IMG/VR virus record: IMGVR_UViG_3300033388_001701
Span: 1 to 48,703 of that record
DNA length: 48,703 bases
Reading direction: 5' to 3' (one strand)
Source of the DNA: a virus
Of this stretch, positions 1 through 8,019 are shown in pieces. The notes under the pieces were generated by a model. The model was not told the DNA's origin. It searched no databases and saw only the letters and a list, made by a program, of their open reading frames with translations. Positions within the stretch are counted from its first letter, which is position 1, and each line of letters opens with the position of its first letter. Made by a program: the position numbers and the translations under genes.

Positions 1-114
1 AATCGGGTAATGACTTCTCCAGATGGTATCAATTGGACTATCCAGACTTCAGCAGCAAATATTGATTGGCGTTCAGTTACTTATGGGAATGGTCTTTTTG
101 TAGTAGTATCAGCA
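1..114. repeat. Terminal direct repeat, left copy (identical to 48590-48703)
   Basis: Bases 1-114 are identical to the last 114 bases of the window. The adhesin frame open at the right end enters this copy in phase. The simplest reading is overlap from a circular or circularly permuted genome of 48,589 bp. A true short terminal redundancy is possible but less likely, because the repeat lies inside a coding region. Confidence 0.9.
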
Positions 115-444
115 ACGCCTAGTGGCAGTAACCAAATAATGACTTCTACCAATGGGGTTAACTGGACATTGAGAGAAGTTCCAATTGCGAACCAATGGCT
201 ATCAGTTGCCTATTACGATGGTCTTTTTGTAGCAGTATCAAATACTGGTACTGGTGATAGGGCAATAATTTCGCATGATGGGATAATATGGGAAACCAGA
301 AAAACAGTAGTAGATAATGATTGGCGTTCAGTTGCTTATGGTAATGGTCTTTTTGTAGCAGTATCATACACTGGTACTGGTAATCGTGTAATGACTTCAT
401 CAGAGGGGTCTGGTGGTATTTTAGCAAGCGTGGAGGCAATATAA
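1..444 (+). CDS. Tail adhesin with BNR/Asp-box-like repeats, C-terminal part (continues from 47696-48589)
   Basis: This is the 3' part of the gene that begins at 47696. Joined across the map junction it is 445 residues. The piece holds the last three of six repeats of about 42 residues, each with a W-S-V-x-Y-G-N-G-L-F-V core and an Asp-box-like S-x-D-G-x-x-W segment, followed by a short glycine-rich tail (SGGILASVEAI). Such repeats in sialidases and related proteins form beta-propeller blades, so six copies may make one propeller. The stop codon lies just before the S74 fibre gene at 446, so the two are probably co-translated. A receptor-contact role is inferred from repeats, position and the DUF2612-like N-terminus. 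Confidence 0.85.
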   Translation, partial: NRVMTSPDGINWTIQTSAANIDWRSVTYGNGLFVVVSATPSGSNQIMTSTNGVNWTLREVPIANQWLSVAYYDGLFVAVSNTGTGDRAIISHDGIIWETRKTVVDNDWRSVAYGNGLFVAVSYTGTGNRVMTSSEGSGGILASVEAI

Positions 445-445
445 T

Positions 446-2038
446 ATGACAAAGCCAGCGGATAAACTTGAGTGGATTCCTGACAATACAACGAATATTG
501 AAGAACCAACAGGGGCAAAAAAGAATAGTGGTTTTGTCGCTGAAAAACCCCCTTTCCAGTTTCATAATTGGATTTTTAATATTGCTAGTCAGTGGATCAA
601 TTACCTTTCTGGTAATGCTAAATACAATGTAATCATTTCCGATGATTCACTAGAAGCGGATTACGCGACCCTGGCAGCTTATTTGGCTGACGCCCCTGCT
701 GCTGGTGATCGGGTTCTGTTGAAGAACTCTGAGGTATTGACTACTAATGCTTCTATTCCAGCCGGGATTTTGTTGTCTCAGGAGAAAGGGCAGACATTAA
801 CGACTACCACGAATTTCTCACCGATAATGACGTTGGCCGATGGTGTTGTTTTGGAAGGGTCGTTCTATTTAGGATCTTCTGATACTGGAACAACTGCAAA
901 AGGTGTGTCGGTCAATGGTGATGGTTGTCAGGTTGACAACCTAATTGTCGAGAATACCAGCACAGGCACAATCACTAATGCTTTCTATATTGAATCAGGA
1001 AAATTAACGAATACCATAAAAGGGCAATCTGATAATTCCGGTGGTGGAGCGATAACCAATGCCATTACTGATAATTCGGGGAATGCAACTAATGATTATG
1101 TTATTAGGGATGGAACTGTTGTTATTTTGCAGGGTAATTTAAAAGGGAATGTATTAGAGCCATCTAGTGGTGTTGGCGTTGATATTGATGGTTTTTTGAT
1201 CAAAGATGGATTTGGGCATCGACAAGATGATACAACTGTTGGGTATGGCTACAACGCTGGAATCAACAGTTCGATGGGTTTTATAACAGCCATCGGGCAT
1301 GGTGCGCTTGAGGACAATACAACTGGGCAGAATGTAGCTGTTGGGCAGAGTTCAACGTCTAATAATACAACAGGAACAAACCACGTAGCGGTTGGTACAT
1401 TTTCGTTACAGGCTATGTTAAGTAACAATTCATGTACTGCTATTGGTAATAGTTCTTTGAACGATGCAACTGGTGGAGGAAATACCGGCTTAGGGGCGAG
1501 TTCCGGCGATAACATAACAGTTGGAATTAACAATACTTGCATGGGCTATCTTTCTGGGGGAACTTTATCCACAGGAAGCAACAACACTTACATCGGTTAT
1601 TCTGCTTACCCAACTTCTTCATCTGTTTCAAATGAATTCACTCTGGGCAATTCAAGCATTGCTACTCTTCGATGCCAGCAGACAACAATCACCGCTCTTT
1701 CAGACAAACGGGATAAAGCTAATATTGAAGAGCTTACTTTGGGCCTTGACCTGATTAACGCTGTTCGGCCTGTTACCTGGAATTGGGATAAACGAGAATG
1801 GTATGAAGATGGTGTTTCTGATGGCTCTAAGAGGGAAGATAAAGTTAGTTATGGATTTATTGCCCAAGAGCTTGATAAAACTCAAACGGGCTTAGACGCC
1901 GAATGGCTTGATCTGGTTCTTAAAAACAATCCAGAAAAGCTCGAAGCAACCCCTGGTAAATTGCTATTCCCTCTTATTAAAGCTGTTCAAGAACTCTCAG
2001 CGGAAGTTAATAGATTAAAGGCGCAGATCAATGATTAA
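446..2038 (+). CDS. Tail fibre/tailspike with C-terminal S74 self-cleaving chaperone domain
   Basis: 530 residues. The N-terminus has the W-I-P and N-W-x-F pattern common at the particle-binding end of phage fibres. Residues of about 270-400 are rich in short G-x-N and A-V-G repeats like those of trimeric beta-prism fibres. The end matches the peptidase S74 intramolecular chaperone: a TALSDKRDKANI segment followed by YGFIAQELD and a C-terminal coiled coil. Known S74 proteins trimerise and then cut themselves just before the serine, here Ser419, releasing about 112 residues. RBS GGAGG precedes the ATG. It follows the repeat adhesin directly, so the phage has two neighbouring candidate host-range proteins. 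Confidence 0.9.
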   Translation: MTKPADKLEWIPDNTTNIEEPTGAKKNSGFVAEKPPFQFHNWIFNIASQWINYLSGNAKYNVIISDDSLEADYATLAAYLADAPAAGDRVLLKNSEVLTTNASIPAGILLSQEKGQTLTTTTNFSPIMTLADGVVLEGSFYLGSSDTGTTAKGVSVNGDGCQVDNLIVENTSTGTITNAFYIESGKLTNTIKGQSDNSGGGAITNAITDNSGNATNDYVIRDGTVVILQGNLKGNVLEPSSGVGVDIDGFLIKDGFGHRQDDTTVGYGYNAGINSSMGFITAIGHGALEDNTTGQNVAVGQSSTSNNTTGTNHVAVGTFSLQAMLSNNSCTAIGNSSLNDATGGGNTGLGASSGDNITVGINNTCMGYLSGGTLSTGSNNTYIGYSAYPTSSSVSNEFTLGNSSIATLRCQQTTITALSDKRDKANIEELTLGLDLINAVRPVTWNWDKREWYEDGVSDGSKREDKVSYGFIAQELDKTQTGLDAEWLDLVLKNNPEKLEATPGKLLFPLIKAVQELSAEVNRLKAQIND

Positions 2039-2393
2039 GGCACTCCTCATATTACTATTATTTCCGATTCAGGCCAATGCCTCAGAGTGGTTTACACCCT
2101 TTGACAAAGAAGATTATGCCTACCAAGCTGTATACACTATCGCTGCTTGTATTGATTGGAGACAAACCCAAACATTTACTAAAACTGGTAGAGAAGAGCA
2201 GAATATTATACTTGGGAAAAATCCGTCAAGAAAACGAATTGATACGTTAATACCATTGGCAATTGCTGCAAATTGGGCGACTTCATATATTCTTCCGAAA
2301 GACATGAGGAAATTGTGGCAAGTGTTTTTTGTGGCAGTGGAAGGATCAGCTATAATGCATAATCATAAAATTGGTGTAAGGATGTCTTTCTGA
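2031..2393 (+). CDS. Small phage membrane/secreted protein
   Basis: 120 residues, start overlapping the fibre gene by 8 bp. Residues 1-17 form a signal peptide or membrane anchor (MIKALLILLLFPIQANA). The rest has the pattern D-W-x-Q-T, N-x-I-L-G-K-N-P-S and a late H-N-x-K-I-G-V segment. I recognise this as a recurring phage family of unknown function, often with hydrophobic stretches (here about 73-108). It could sit in the inner membrane or periplasm. Its place between fibre and lysis genes does not settle its role. Confidence 0.6.
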   Translation: MIKALLILLLFPIQANASEWFTPFDKEDYAYQAVYTIAACIDWRQTQTFTKTGREEQNIILGKNPSRKRIDTLIPLAIAANWATSYILPKDMRKLWQVFFVAVEGSAIMHNHKIGVRMSF

Positions 2394-2394
2394 T

Positions 2395-2715
2395 ATGTCG
2401 GCAGATAATCTTAATACTAAAAATTCCGGTGTTCCGAATAGATTAAATGACACCATTATTGCCGCAAGCTCAATATCAAATTCTTTTTCTACGCTTGTTG
2501 ATTTGGCTCCATGGAGTTATACTTCAATAATCATTGAATCTTCTTTAAATCAAGATATAACAATTCGTTTCAAGTATGGTGAAGGATATAGTGAATTGAT
2601 AGTTCCGATTAATAGAATTTTCGTTCTTGATGATTTTCTACACCTTGGGCTTGTTGGAATAAAATTTAATGGGGCTGCTCCCGATTCAGGTGAATTAAAG
2701 ATGGTGTCTTGGTAA
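2395..2715 (+). CDS. Hypothetical beta-rich protein of the tail-fibre cluster
   Basis: 106 residues, family not recognised. No signal peptide, membrane segment or cysteine. Alternating hydrophobic and polar residues suggest a small beta-sandwich, which would fit a fibre accessory or attachment protein. It begins directly after the preceding stop and its TAA overlaps the next ATG, so it belongs to one translationally coupled late operon. Confidence 0.6.
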   Translation: MSADNLNTKNSGVPNRLNDTIIAASSISNSFSTLVDLAPWSYTSIIIESSLNQDITIRFKYGEGYSELIVPINRIFVLDDFLHLGLVGIKFNGAAPDSGELKMVSW

Positions 2716-3536
2716 TGAGTGGATACGGGAGTTCTCCTATAAGCCAAGAAGGGGCATTAAAGACTTCTGACCAAGATCATCATACAGAAGTAATTGATCT
2801 ATATTTATGCCAAAGATTATCCTTTGTGACTCCATTAACGAATATGCCCTTAGATGGTATTACTTTAAGTATAGAGACCGATGGCTTTGTACCAGATGTA
2901 GCTGAAGATCATTGGTTATGTTTGAAAGAGGGAACTGCATTCCTACAAGTTCAAATATTAGGAGTTACCCCATTGGGAGGTGATCAATATGAATTGACTA
3001 TTGATTCCCCCGTTGATTATGCTTTTACAACTAACGCTCATGTCACTATTATAAATGTTAACCTCGCAATAGACGGATCAGTCACCCCCGTTGATTTTAT
3101 AATGACCCCAGCCTTTCTTGATCCTGATATTGAATTTGATATTAATAGATTGATTTTTACATTCTTGGGAGTAGGCTATGGTAGTCCTGATCCTGATCCT
3201 GATGATGGGGGATTCGGTGCGAGTGGACCACTGACCAAAGGTCTTGTGGTAAGATCAGAAAATGGCATTCACAAAAACACTTTTAATGTCAAGACAAATT
3301 TCGATCTTAGAAGCAGGGCGTATAATGTTGAATATATCCCGGCTAATAAAAATGGATTCTATTCAGTTGGAGCGAGGAAAACATTTAATGGGAAAGATAA
3401 AAGTGGTTCGACAATCAGGATGAAAGGTGCTGTTCTTGATGTAGATGCAGATAGACTTAGAGCCATCGTACAAGATAATCTTGCTGATCACGAAAGAATA
3501 TTGATTTGCGCTCACGGTCATGTGAGGGAGGTTTAA
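2715..3536 (+). CDS. Hypothetical structural/tail accessory protein
   Basis: 273 residues from the ATG at 2715, which overlaps the upstream stop in a TAATG junction; a TTG two codons earlier is less likely. Mostly beta-strand-like sequence with an acidic D-P-D-P-D-P-D-D-G linker near residue 157, suggesting two domains. The C-terminal half has many charged residues and ends H-G-H-V-R-E-V. Family not recognised. The location between fibre and lysis genes suggests a tail or host-contact component. Confidence 0.6.
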   Translation: MSGYGSSPISQEGALKTSDQDHHTEVIDLYLCQRLSFVTPLTNMPLDGITLSIETDGFVPDVAEDHWLCLKEGTAFLQVQILGVTPLGGDQYELTIDSPVDYAFTTNAHVTIINVNLAIDGSVTPVDFIMTPAFLDPDIEFDINRLIFTFLGVGYGSPDPDPDDGGFGASGPLTKGLVVRSENGIHKNTFNVKTNFDLRSRAYNVEYIPANKNGFYSVGARKTFNGKDKSGSTIRMKGAVLDVDADRLRAIVQDNLADHERILICAHGHVREV

Positions 3537-4057
3537 TGGTAACTCTATCACCCGAAGACATACAATTAATACGAACAGGCTTCACAATAACGGGTGCAGC
3601 GGATTTTCCCATGTTAAAATGGCTGGTGGGTGGAACGATAGCGATTATTGTTGCGTTGTGGGCTTTAATAGTTGTTCTTCTAAGGTTATTTTTGTCACAA
3701 CATACACAGGGTATAAAAGCAGAAATAGCAGATAAACACATTAATGTTACTGAGAAACTAGAACATTACCATTCAGATGATGAAAAATGGAGAATAAAAA
3801 AAGACGAACAATGTAAATCCTGCCATACAGGCTTAATAGGGAACGATGATAAATTAAAAATCGAAATCATGGAAGATGTCCAAAAATGCGAAGAAGTTTT
3901 AATCCGTGGGCAAGATAATTTAAGGGATTCTTTATTGTTAAAATTTGAGGATCACGTTAAATGGAAACTTGGCATAGATAGAAAATATGATAAGGTTATA
4001 GCAGACCGATTAACAATAGACAGTGTTAAAGCGTTAATTGCTGAAAGCAAACAATAG
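3536..4057 (+). CDS. Single-pass membrane protein with coiled coil and CxxCH motif (holin or i-spanin candidate)
   Basis: 173 residues from the ATG at 3536, which has GAGGGAGG just upstream; a longer frame from 3506 starts with a rare TTG. One strong membrane helix near residues 22-48 (FPMLKWLVGGTIAIIVALWA) is followed by a charged helical region. A C-K-S-C-H motif occurs near residue 90. CxxCH is the haem-c signature, but one copy in a phage protein could equally bind zinc or be chance. One N-terminal helix plus a soluble coiled coil ahead of the amidase fits a holin-like or inner-membrane spanin protein; this is inference. Confidence 0.6.
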   Translation: MVTLSPEDIQLIRTGFTITGAADFPMLKWLVGGTIAIIVALWALIVVLLRLFLSQHTQGIKAEIADKHINVTEKLEHYHSDDEKWRIKKDEQCKSCHTGLIGNDDKLKIEIMEDVQKCEEVLIRGQDNLRDSLLLKFEDHVKWKLGIDRKYDKVIADRLTIDSVKALIAESKQ

Positions 4058-4066
4058 GAGGAAGTT

Positions 4067-4465
4067 ATGGATATTAGAGAGTTACAATTTGTTTTACCCG
4101 GCACGACAGGCGGTCCAGGGGGTAAAGCAATCAGTGAGTTTCCATCAGAGATTGAGAATTTTCTGATTGCTGGTGGAACTCCTCAAGATGGTGATGTTTA
4201 TAGTCTCCCTTCTGGCCGGGTTTCATTCACCGGAGTGATGGACGCTGACGACACTGAAGTGTTTGCTGGAATAGCAGAAGGTTTCTTTTCAAACGATCCC
4301 GATAACTTCCCCGATGCTTATGGTATCCAAATGACTTTTGACGGAACAGGTGGGATTCCTGATGTTGTCGGTAATGGAATGGATCGTCCTTGGGGCTTTA
4401 TGCAATGGCGAATTAGGGATTTTTCCGGTGTTGGTGCTTCTTGTAAAATCAAGATAGGGGGCTAA
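4067..4465 (+). CDS. Hypothetical virion-associated protein
   Basis: 132 residues behind a very strong RBS (AGGAGGAAGTT-ATG). Glycine and aspartate rich with likely beta structure and no membrane segment. The pattern F-T-G-V-M-D-A-D-D-T-E and a C-terminal W-R-I-R-D-F-S-G motif are clear but I do not recognise the family. Separated by one base from the next gene. The next protein also ends with a W-R-x-R motif, so the two may be structurally related. Confidence 0.55.
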   Translation: MDIRELQFVLPGTTGGPGGKAISEFPSEIENFLIAGGTPQDGDVYSLPSGRVSFTGVMDADDTEVFAGIAEGFFSNDPDNFPDAYGIQMTFDGTGGIPDVVGNGMDRPWGFMQWRIRDFSGVGASCKIKIGG

Positions 4466-4466
4466 C

Positions 4467-5123
4467 ATGGGGGATTCAAGAGTAAATAGAAAATTTGTAG
4501 GGAATGATATTGGGATTCGTAATGTGCTTGAAGCAACTCCTGCTACGGCTCAGATTATTTGTCCTTTGACCATGGGTGATCCTGATATCGGCAATGAAGT
4601 TGAGTTATGGAAACCTAATTATATACACTCCGGGTTTATCCTCCCCTTTCCTGGTGTTATAGAGGAGATTGCGTTTTTTGCTCAAGGATCAACTGGCACA
4701 GCAGACCCGGTAACAGTCAAGGCAGCAATTTGCGCTATTGCTCCTACGTCAGAAACAAACTGCGTTGGGGCCACAATCGCTGAGGTTTTAGAGGTTATCT
4801 CAAATGCTGCCGTCCCCGGAAATGTTTCAGGTCTTGTTACTGTAGGCACTGGCTTAAGCATAGCGGTTCCAGAAATGCTTACTATCGGTTTAAAAGCTCC
4901 GTTTGGGGTATCAGGGGTGAACGGCCAAGCAGGACTATCCGCTGGTCCTATCCCTGGTGTTGTTGGTGTATATGAGGGTCCAGCCATAATGTCTGTTGCT
5001 GGGTATTTTGGGCCTAAAACTGTCACTTATGGTCTGAACCCGCCAGAGGATGAAACAACTGGAAAAATGTTAGCGTCTACTTACAAAATGCCATGTATGT
5101 ATATCAAATGGAGGGTTAGGTAA
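4467..5123 (+). CDS. Hypothetical virion-associated protein
   Basis: 218 residues, beta-rich and low in charge. Long runs of V, G, A, T and P resemble a carbohydrate-binding or jelly-roll module, but no family is recognised. The C-terminal M-Y-I-K-W-R-V-R resembles the end of the preceding protein. The stop codon overlaps the next ATG (TAATG). Probably a tail or host-surface accessory, inferred from operon position only. Confidence 0.55.
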   Translation: MGDSRVNRKFVGNDIGIRNVLEATPATAQIICPLTMGDPDIGNEVELWKPNYIHSGFILPFPGVIEEIAFFAQGSTGTADPVTVKAAICAIAPTSETNCVGATIAEVLEVISNAAVPGNVSGLVTVGTGLSIAVPEMLTIGLKAPFGVSGVNGQAGLSAGPIPGVVGVYEGPAIMSVAGYFGPKTVTYGLNPPEDETTGKMLASTYKMPCMYIKWRVR

Positions 5124-5656
5124 TGTCACAGATTGAAACTGCACAACAACTGCCTGGTGCAGCACAAACATACTTTAGCGGCCTGGGGATTACCTGTAGC
5201 CATTATAACGGTGGTGCTTTACTCCAAGCTGCCGACAAAACCGAAGCAGAATTGCAAACGATCTACGACAGCCGGGACGAAGCAGCAATTCTGGAACTCA
5301 CCCAAAAGGATTGTGCTAAACGAGTAGAGGTTGCTGCTGATAAGTCGATGGGAAATAGAATCTCTCTTAAGCCCTTGTATTCCGAAAAGAGTAGACAAGC
5401 AGAAGCACACAAAACTGCTGGTTATCCTGCGGACATGACAGAGTATCGGCATGTAGGAGTTGAGCAAACAGTCCGTGGTGGCACTCCTACTGAGGCATGT
5501 GAACGAATCCGTACTGCTGCTGCCGTTTCTGTCTCTGTAGAGATTGAGACGGAGAATATCAGATTACCAGCCAAGCGTGATATTGACGCCGAGACTGATC
5601 CTCTTGTCTGTGAACAACTTGCGGTAACTGCTATCAAGGCTTTAGAGGCTCTATAG
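5123..5656 (+). CDS. Hypothetical protein
   Basis: 177 residues, RBS GGAGGG. Mixed helical and charged, cysteines at scattered positions, no membrane segment. Family not recognised. The last base of its TAG is the first base of the next gene's GTG, so the two are translationally coupled. Confidence 0.6.
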   Translation: MSQIETAQQLPGAAQTYFSGLGITCSHYNGGALLQAADKTEAELQTIYDSRDEAAILELTQKDCAKRVEVAADKSMGNRISLKPLYSEKSRQAEAHKTAGYPADMTEYRHVGVEQTVRGGTPTEACERIRTAAAVSVSVEIETENIRLPAKRDIDAETDPLVCEQLAVTAIKALEAL

Positions 5657-6093
5657 TGGGTCCAAACAGCGCCTATTACAAGAAAGGTTATAAATATTGG
5701 TTTGACAGGTACTATGTCGGGCAAACTTCTTGTTTCCCAGAAAAAACCATCATAACTGATTTTATAGTCTTAACTACTGACGGCAAGATATATCTCTTAA
5801 AGGGTTTTGCTTCCGATGGTCCTTCAGGTCCTACTTGGGATACTGACTCTATTATGCGTGCTTCTTTTGAACATGATGGAATTTATCGGCTAATTCGTTG
5901 GGGTTTGCTTGAGCCAAGATGGAAAGACGCTGCTGATTTAGACTACATGATGACCTGTATAGAGGATTGCTGCTTTGAGTTTCGAGCAAAAGGTCACTAT
6001 TGGTCTTTACAAAAATGGGGTGATTCTAGCATTAACCCTAGAAATAAAATTAAAGTCCATTGTTCACCTAAGAAAAGAAGGAGAGCTAAATGA
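5656..6093 (+). CDS. DUF1353-like phage protein
   Basis: 145 residues beginning at a GTG that shares one base with the preceding stop. It has the DUF1353 layout: a strand pair, then G-F-A-S-D-G-P-S-G-P-T-W and a later H-D-G-I-Y motif. The biochemical role of DUF1353 is not established. The basic C-terminus (KKRRRAK) is unusual. It overlaps the endolysin start by 4 bases, so it is probably expressed with lysis genes. Confidence 0.6.
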   Translation: MGPNSAYYKKGYKYWFDRYYVGQTSCFPEKTIITDFIVLTTDGKIYLLKGFASDGPSGPTWDTDSIMRASFEHDGIYRLIRWGLLEPRWKDAADLDYMMTCIEDCCFEFRAKGHYWSLQKWGDSSINPRNKIKVHCSPKKRRRAK

Positions 6094-6530
6094 CCCCCCC
6101 TACACATATAATCATCCATCATAGTTTAACAAAAGATTCTAAAACAGTATCGTGGGGTGCTATAAGAAAGTATCATGTTGATGCTCTCGGTTTCGATGAA
6201 ATCGGATATAGATATGGAATAGAATTAGCTAGAGATTCCATAGAAATATTTGTTGGTCGGTTTGATACAGAGGATTATGGCGCACATTGCCCTGAAATGG
6301 GCATGAATGATAGATCAATCGGGGTTTGCATAATCGGTAATTTTGATGTTGCCCCTCCATCTATTGAGATTTTTGACAAGGCAGCTAGGTTTATTGCTTA
6401 TCTTTGTAGGATACATGAAATCCCCACTTTTCATGTTTTAGGGCATAATCAATGTAATCCAAATAAGTCTTGCCCTGGAAAGCATTTTGATATGGAGTTG
6501 TTTCGTAAAGAGGTTACAAAACATTTGTAG
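6090..6530 (+). CDS. Endolysin, N-acetylmuramoyl-L-alanine amidase (Amidase_2, T7-lysozyme type)
   Basis: 146 residues, close to the length of T7 lysozyme, consisting only of the zinc amidase domain. The N-terminal I-I-I-H-H-S supplies the first zinc histidine (His10), and G-H-N-Q followed by S-C-P-G supplies His119 and Cys128, the usual H-H-C set. The enzyme cuts the bond between muramic acid and the peptide stem of peptidoglycan. There is no signal peptide, so export would rely on a holin. No separate wall-binding domain is present, as is usual for Gram-negative phages. Confidence 0.9.
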   Translation: MTPPTHIIIHHSLTKDSKTVSWGAIRKYHVDALGFDEIGYRYGIELARDSIEIFVGRFDTEDYGAHCPEMGMNDRSIGVCIIGNFDVAPPSIEIFDKAARFIAYLCRIHEIPTFHVLGHNQCNPNKSCPGKHFDMELFRKEVTKHL

Positions 6531-6556
6531 CCATAATTAGGCTAAAGGAGATCGCT

Positions 6557-6967
6557 ATGAAGAAGGTATTTGGGTTGCTGTTTGTTTTGATGTTGTTGGT
6601 CGGTTGCTCTGCTCAGAGAGTAACACCTATTGTTGAGGGCTTAGTCGAGTCGGGAATCTCTTCAGTTGTAGATTCACTTTACAAAGAGTTGCTGACCACT
6701 GATAAGATCCCGTTCAACGAAAAAGCTATGCTTGTTGAACTATTTGAAGAGAGGGTGCTTGCAAGCGGCAAGGTCGATGAATTGGTTGCCGACATTACAG
6801 GGGCGATTGTCGAATCTGATGCTTACAATGAGTCTCTTGAGTCTTTGCAAGATGCCCGGTCTAAATATGAAGATGCCAATGAAGAAATCTTGACCATCTT
6901 GAAAGAGATTGACGAAGGACCATCTGAAGGCAATTCTGCCTGGGAATGGATAACCTCTTTTTTCTAA
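6557..6967 (+). CDS. Lipoprotein, possible outer-membrane spanin subunit
   Basis: 136 residues with strong RBS (AAAGGAGATCGCT). Signal peptide with lipobox L-V-G-C at Cys17, so an SPII lipoprotein. The mature part is acidic and helical with coiled-coil potential around residues 85-120. It is the last gene of the late operon, right after the endolysin, where spanins often lie. It is longer than a typical o-spanin, so the assignment is tentative. Confidence 0.65.
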   Translation: MKKVFGLLFVLMLLVGCSAQRVTPIVEGLVESGISSVVDSLYKELLTTDKIPFNEKAMLVELFEERVLASGKVDELVADITGAIVESDAYNESLESLQDARSKYEDANEEILTILKEIDEGPSEGNSAWEWITSFF

Positions 6968-6970
6968 CCA

Positions 6971-7007
6971 ATTAAAGGTGGCCCATTAAACACGGGCCAC
7001 CTTTAAT
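6971..7007. terminator. Bidirectional intrinsic terminator between convergent operons
   Basis: Perfect 14-bp stem, ATTAAAGGTGGCCC pairing with GGGCCACCTTTAAT around a 9-base loop, with the A/T ends acting as tails in both directions. It ends the rightward late operon and the leftward replication operon. The stop codon of the 44-residue leftward gene (7003-7005) lies inside the stem. Confidence 0.9.
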
Positions 7008-7137
7008 CTATGCAAGAATGCAATTTGGATTCTGTTCTGTTTGCTAGTTTTTTAAAACTTAAACCTTCAAGCAAAGCACAGCCAACTAAGCCGAATATAT
7101 AAAACGCAAGAACCAAGCCATTAATTATCGCTTTCAT
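7003..7137 (-). CDS. Small lipoprotein or membrane peptide (44 aa)
   Basis: ATG at 7137 preceded by GGAGGCAACA. The sequence begins MKAIINGLVLAFYIFGLVGC, a hydrophobic helix ending in a textbook lipobox with Cys20, followed by a short basic and polar tail. It is the last gene of the leftward operon and its stop lies in the shared terminator. Its RBS overlaps the stop of the resolvase gene. Function unknown; a small lipoprotein such as an entry-exclusion or spanin-like peptide is possible. Confidence 0.6.
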   Translation of the reverse strand: MKAIINGLVLAFYIFGLVGCALLEGLSFKKLANRTESKLHSCID

Positions 7138-7146
7138 TGTTGCCTC

Positions 7147-7638
7147 CTATGATATCGCTATAAACAAAGCGTCAGCCTTGCCTTGATCCTTCTTTAATTT
7201 TAATGATTCATACAGTTCAGGATATGCCTTTAAAGCTAATTGTCGTGGGTGATCTTTCCCCTGGCAAGTTGCACCGATGTTTTCTTTCCACTGTTGCGGT
7301 GTTATCATCTTTAACATATATCCACCGAGTCTTACTACGGCTACAGCATTATGGAAAGATCCACCAAAATTAAATGCTCCAACAACACCTTGTTTTGGCA
7401 TTGAATGAACTATTTCCATTGTCACTATAGCATCTGTTGCAGCATTGGATAGTAAGAGGGTTTTAAGCTCACGAACAGCAACCATCTTTGTGAATACTAA
7501 TTCCCCGGCTTTGTTTTTCTTTGGTTTAATCCATGGGCAAACCATAGATGGCATATCGAACAGAAGAATTTTTTTTTCTGATACAAACGCAATAGCCCCT
7601 GTAATCCCTGGATCAATACCAACTCTTTTAGCCCACAT
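7147..7638 (-). CDS. RuvC-like Holliday junction resolvase
   Basis: 163 residues with the RNase H fold signature of RuvC-family nucleases: D-P-G near the N-terminus (Asp9), T-M-E (Glu75) and a C-terminal K-A-D-A-L-F motif (Asp156). These acidic residues bind the catalytic metals. In phages such enzymes resolve branched recombination and replication intermediates before packaging. Its ATG overlaps the stop of the small gene upstream. Exact substrate preference cannot be told from sequence. Confidence 0.85.
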   Translation of the reverse strand: MWAKRVGIDPGITGAIAFVSEKKILLFDMPSMVCPWIKPKKNKAGELVFTKMVAVRELKTLLLSNAATDAIVTMEIVHSMPKQGVVGAFNFGGSFHNAVAVVRLGGYMLKMITPQQWKENIGATCQGKDHPRQLALKAYPELYESLKLKKDQGKADALFIAIS

Positions 7639-7802
7639 TAACCAACTCCCAAAAACTTTAAGTTTACGTTTTTGCCAATTCGATATACCTTAAAGACTTC
7701 ATCACCAATTCTTATATTTTGACCATGTTTGAGTTTACGAATGATATTATCTTCTTTGCTTGTCTTATCGTCAGCAGGTGTCTCAGATTTCTCGTTTTGC
7801 AT
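7638..7802 (-). CDS. Hypothetical small protein (54 aa)
   Basis: Read from ATG at 7802 to a TAA at 7638-7640 that overlaps the resolvase ATG. RBS GGGGTAGAAT. Acidic N-terminus (residues 1-20), then a basic beta-like segment with I-R-I-G-D-E-V-F-K-V-Y-R. Overlaps the end of the HTH gene by 20 bp. No family recognised. Confidence 0.6.
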   Translation of the reverse strand: MQNEKSETPADDKTSKEDNIIRKLKHGQNIRIGDEVFKVYRIGKNVNLKFLGVG

Positions 7803-8019
7803 ATTCTACCCCGTATTTCTCTTTGTAGATTCGGATCAAATGATCGTATATAGCGCATTTTGTAATCCCACAATATTTTCCGGCCACTTCATATGTGTGG
7901 CCATGAAACAATACATCATAAAGCACCGAAGCTACTCTTGGTGATTTATCATCCAAAAATCTTGCGGTCTCATCTGGCTGCATATTAATAGCTTGAACTA
8001 GCTTGCTTTTGCTTCTCAT
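7783..8019 (-). CDS. Small helix-turn-helix protein
   Basis: 78 residues. Residues of about 41-65 fit a helix-turn-helix: T-Y-E-V-A-G-K-Y-C-G-I-T-K followed by a recognition helix with Y-D-H-L-I-R-I-Y. A DNA-binding regulator is the natural inference. The protein is only slightly longer than the domain, like small phage repressors or activators. It overlaps the ligase start by 4 bases. Confidence 0.6.
   Translation of the reverse strand: MRSKSKLVQAINMQPDETARFLDDKSPRVASVLYDVLFHGHTYEVAGKYCGITKCAIYDHLIRIYKEKYGVEYAKREI

Noticed and set aside
158-565. Antisense frame across the adhesin-fibre junction
   Set aside because: Shadow of repeat-rich coding sequence with no family match.
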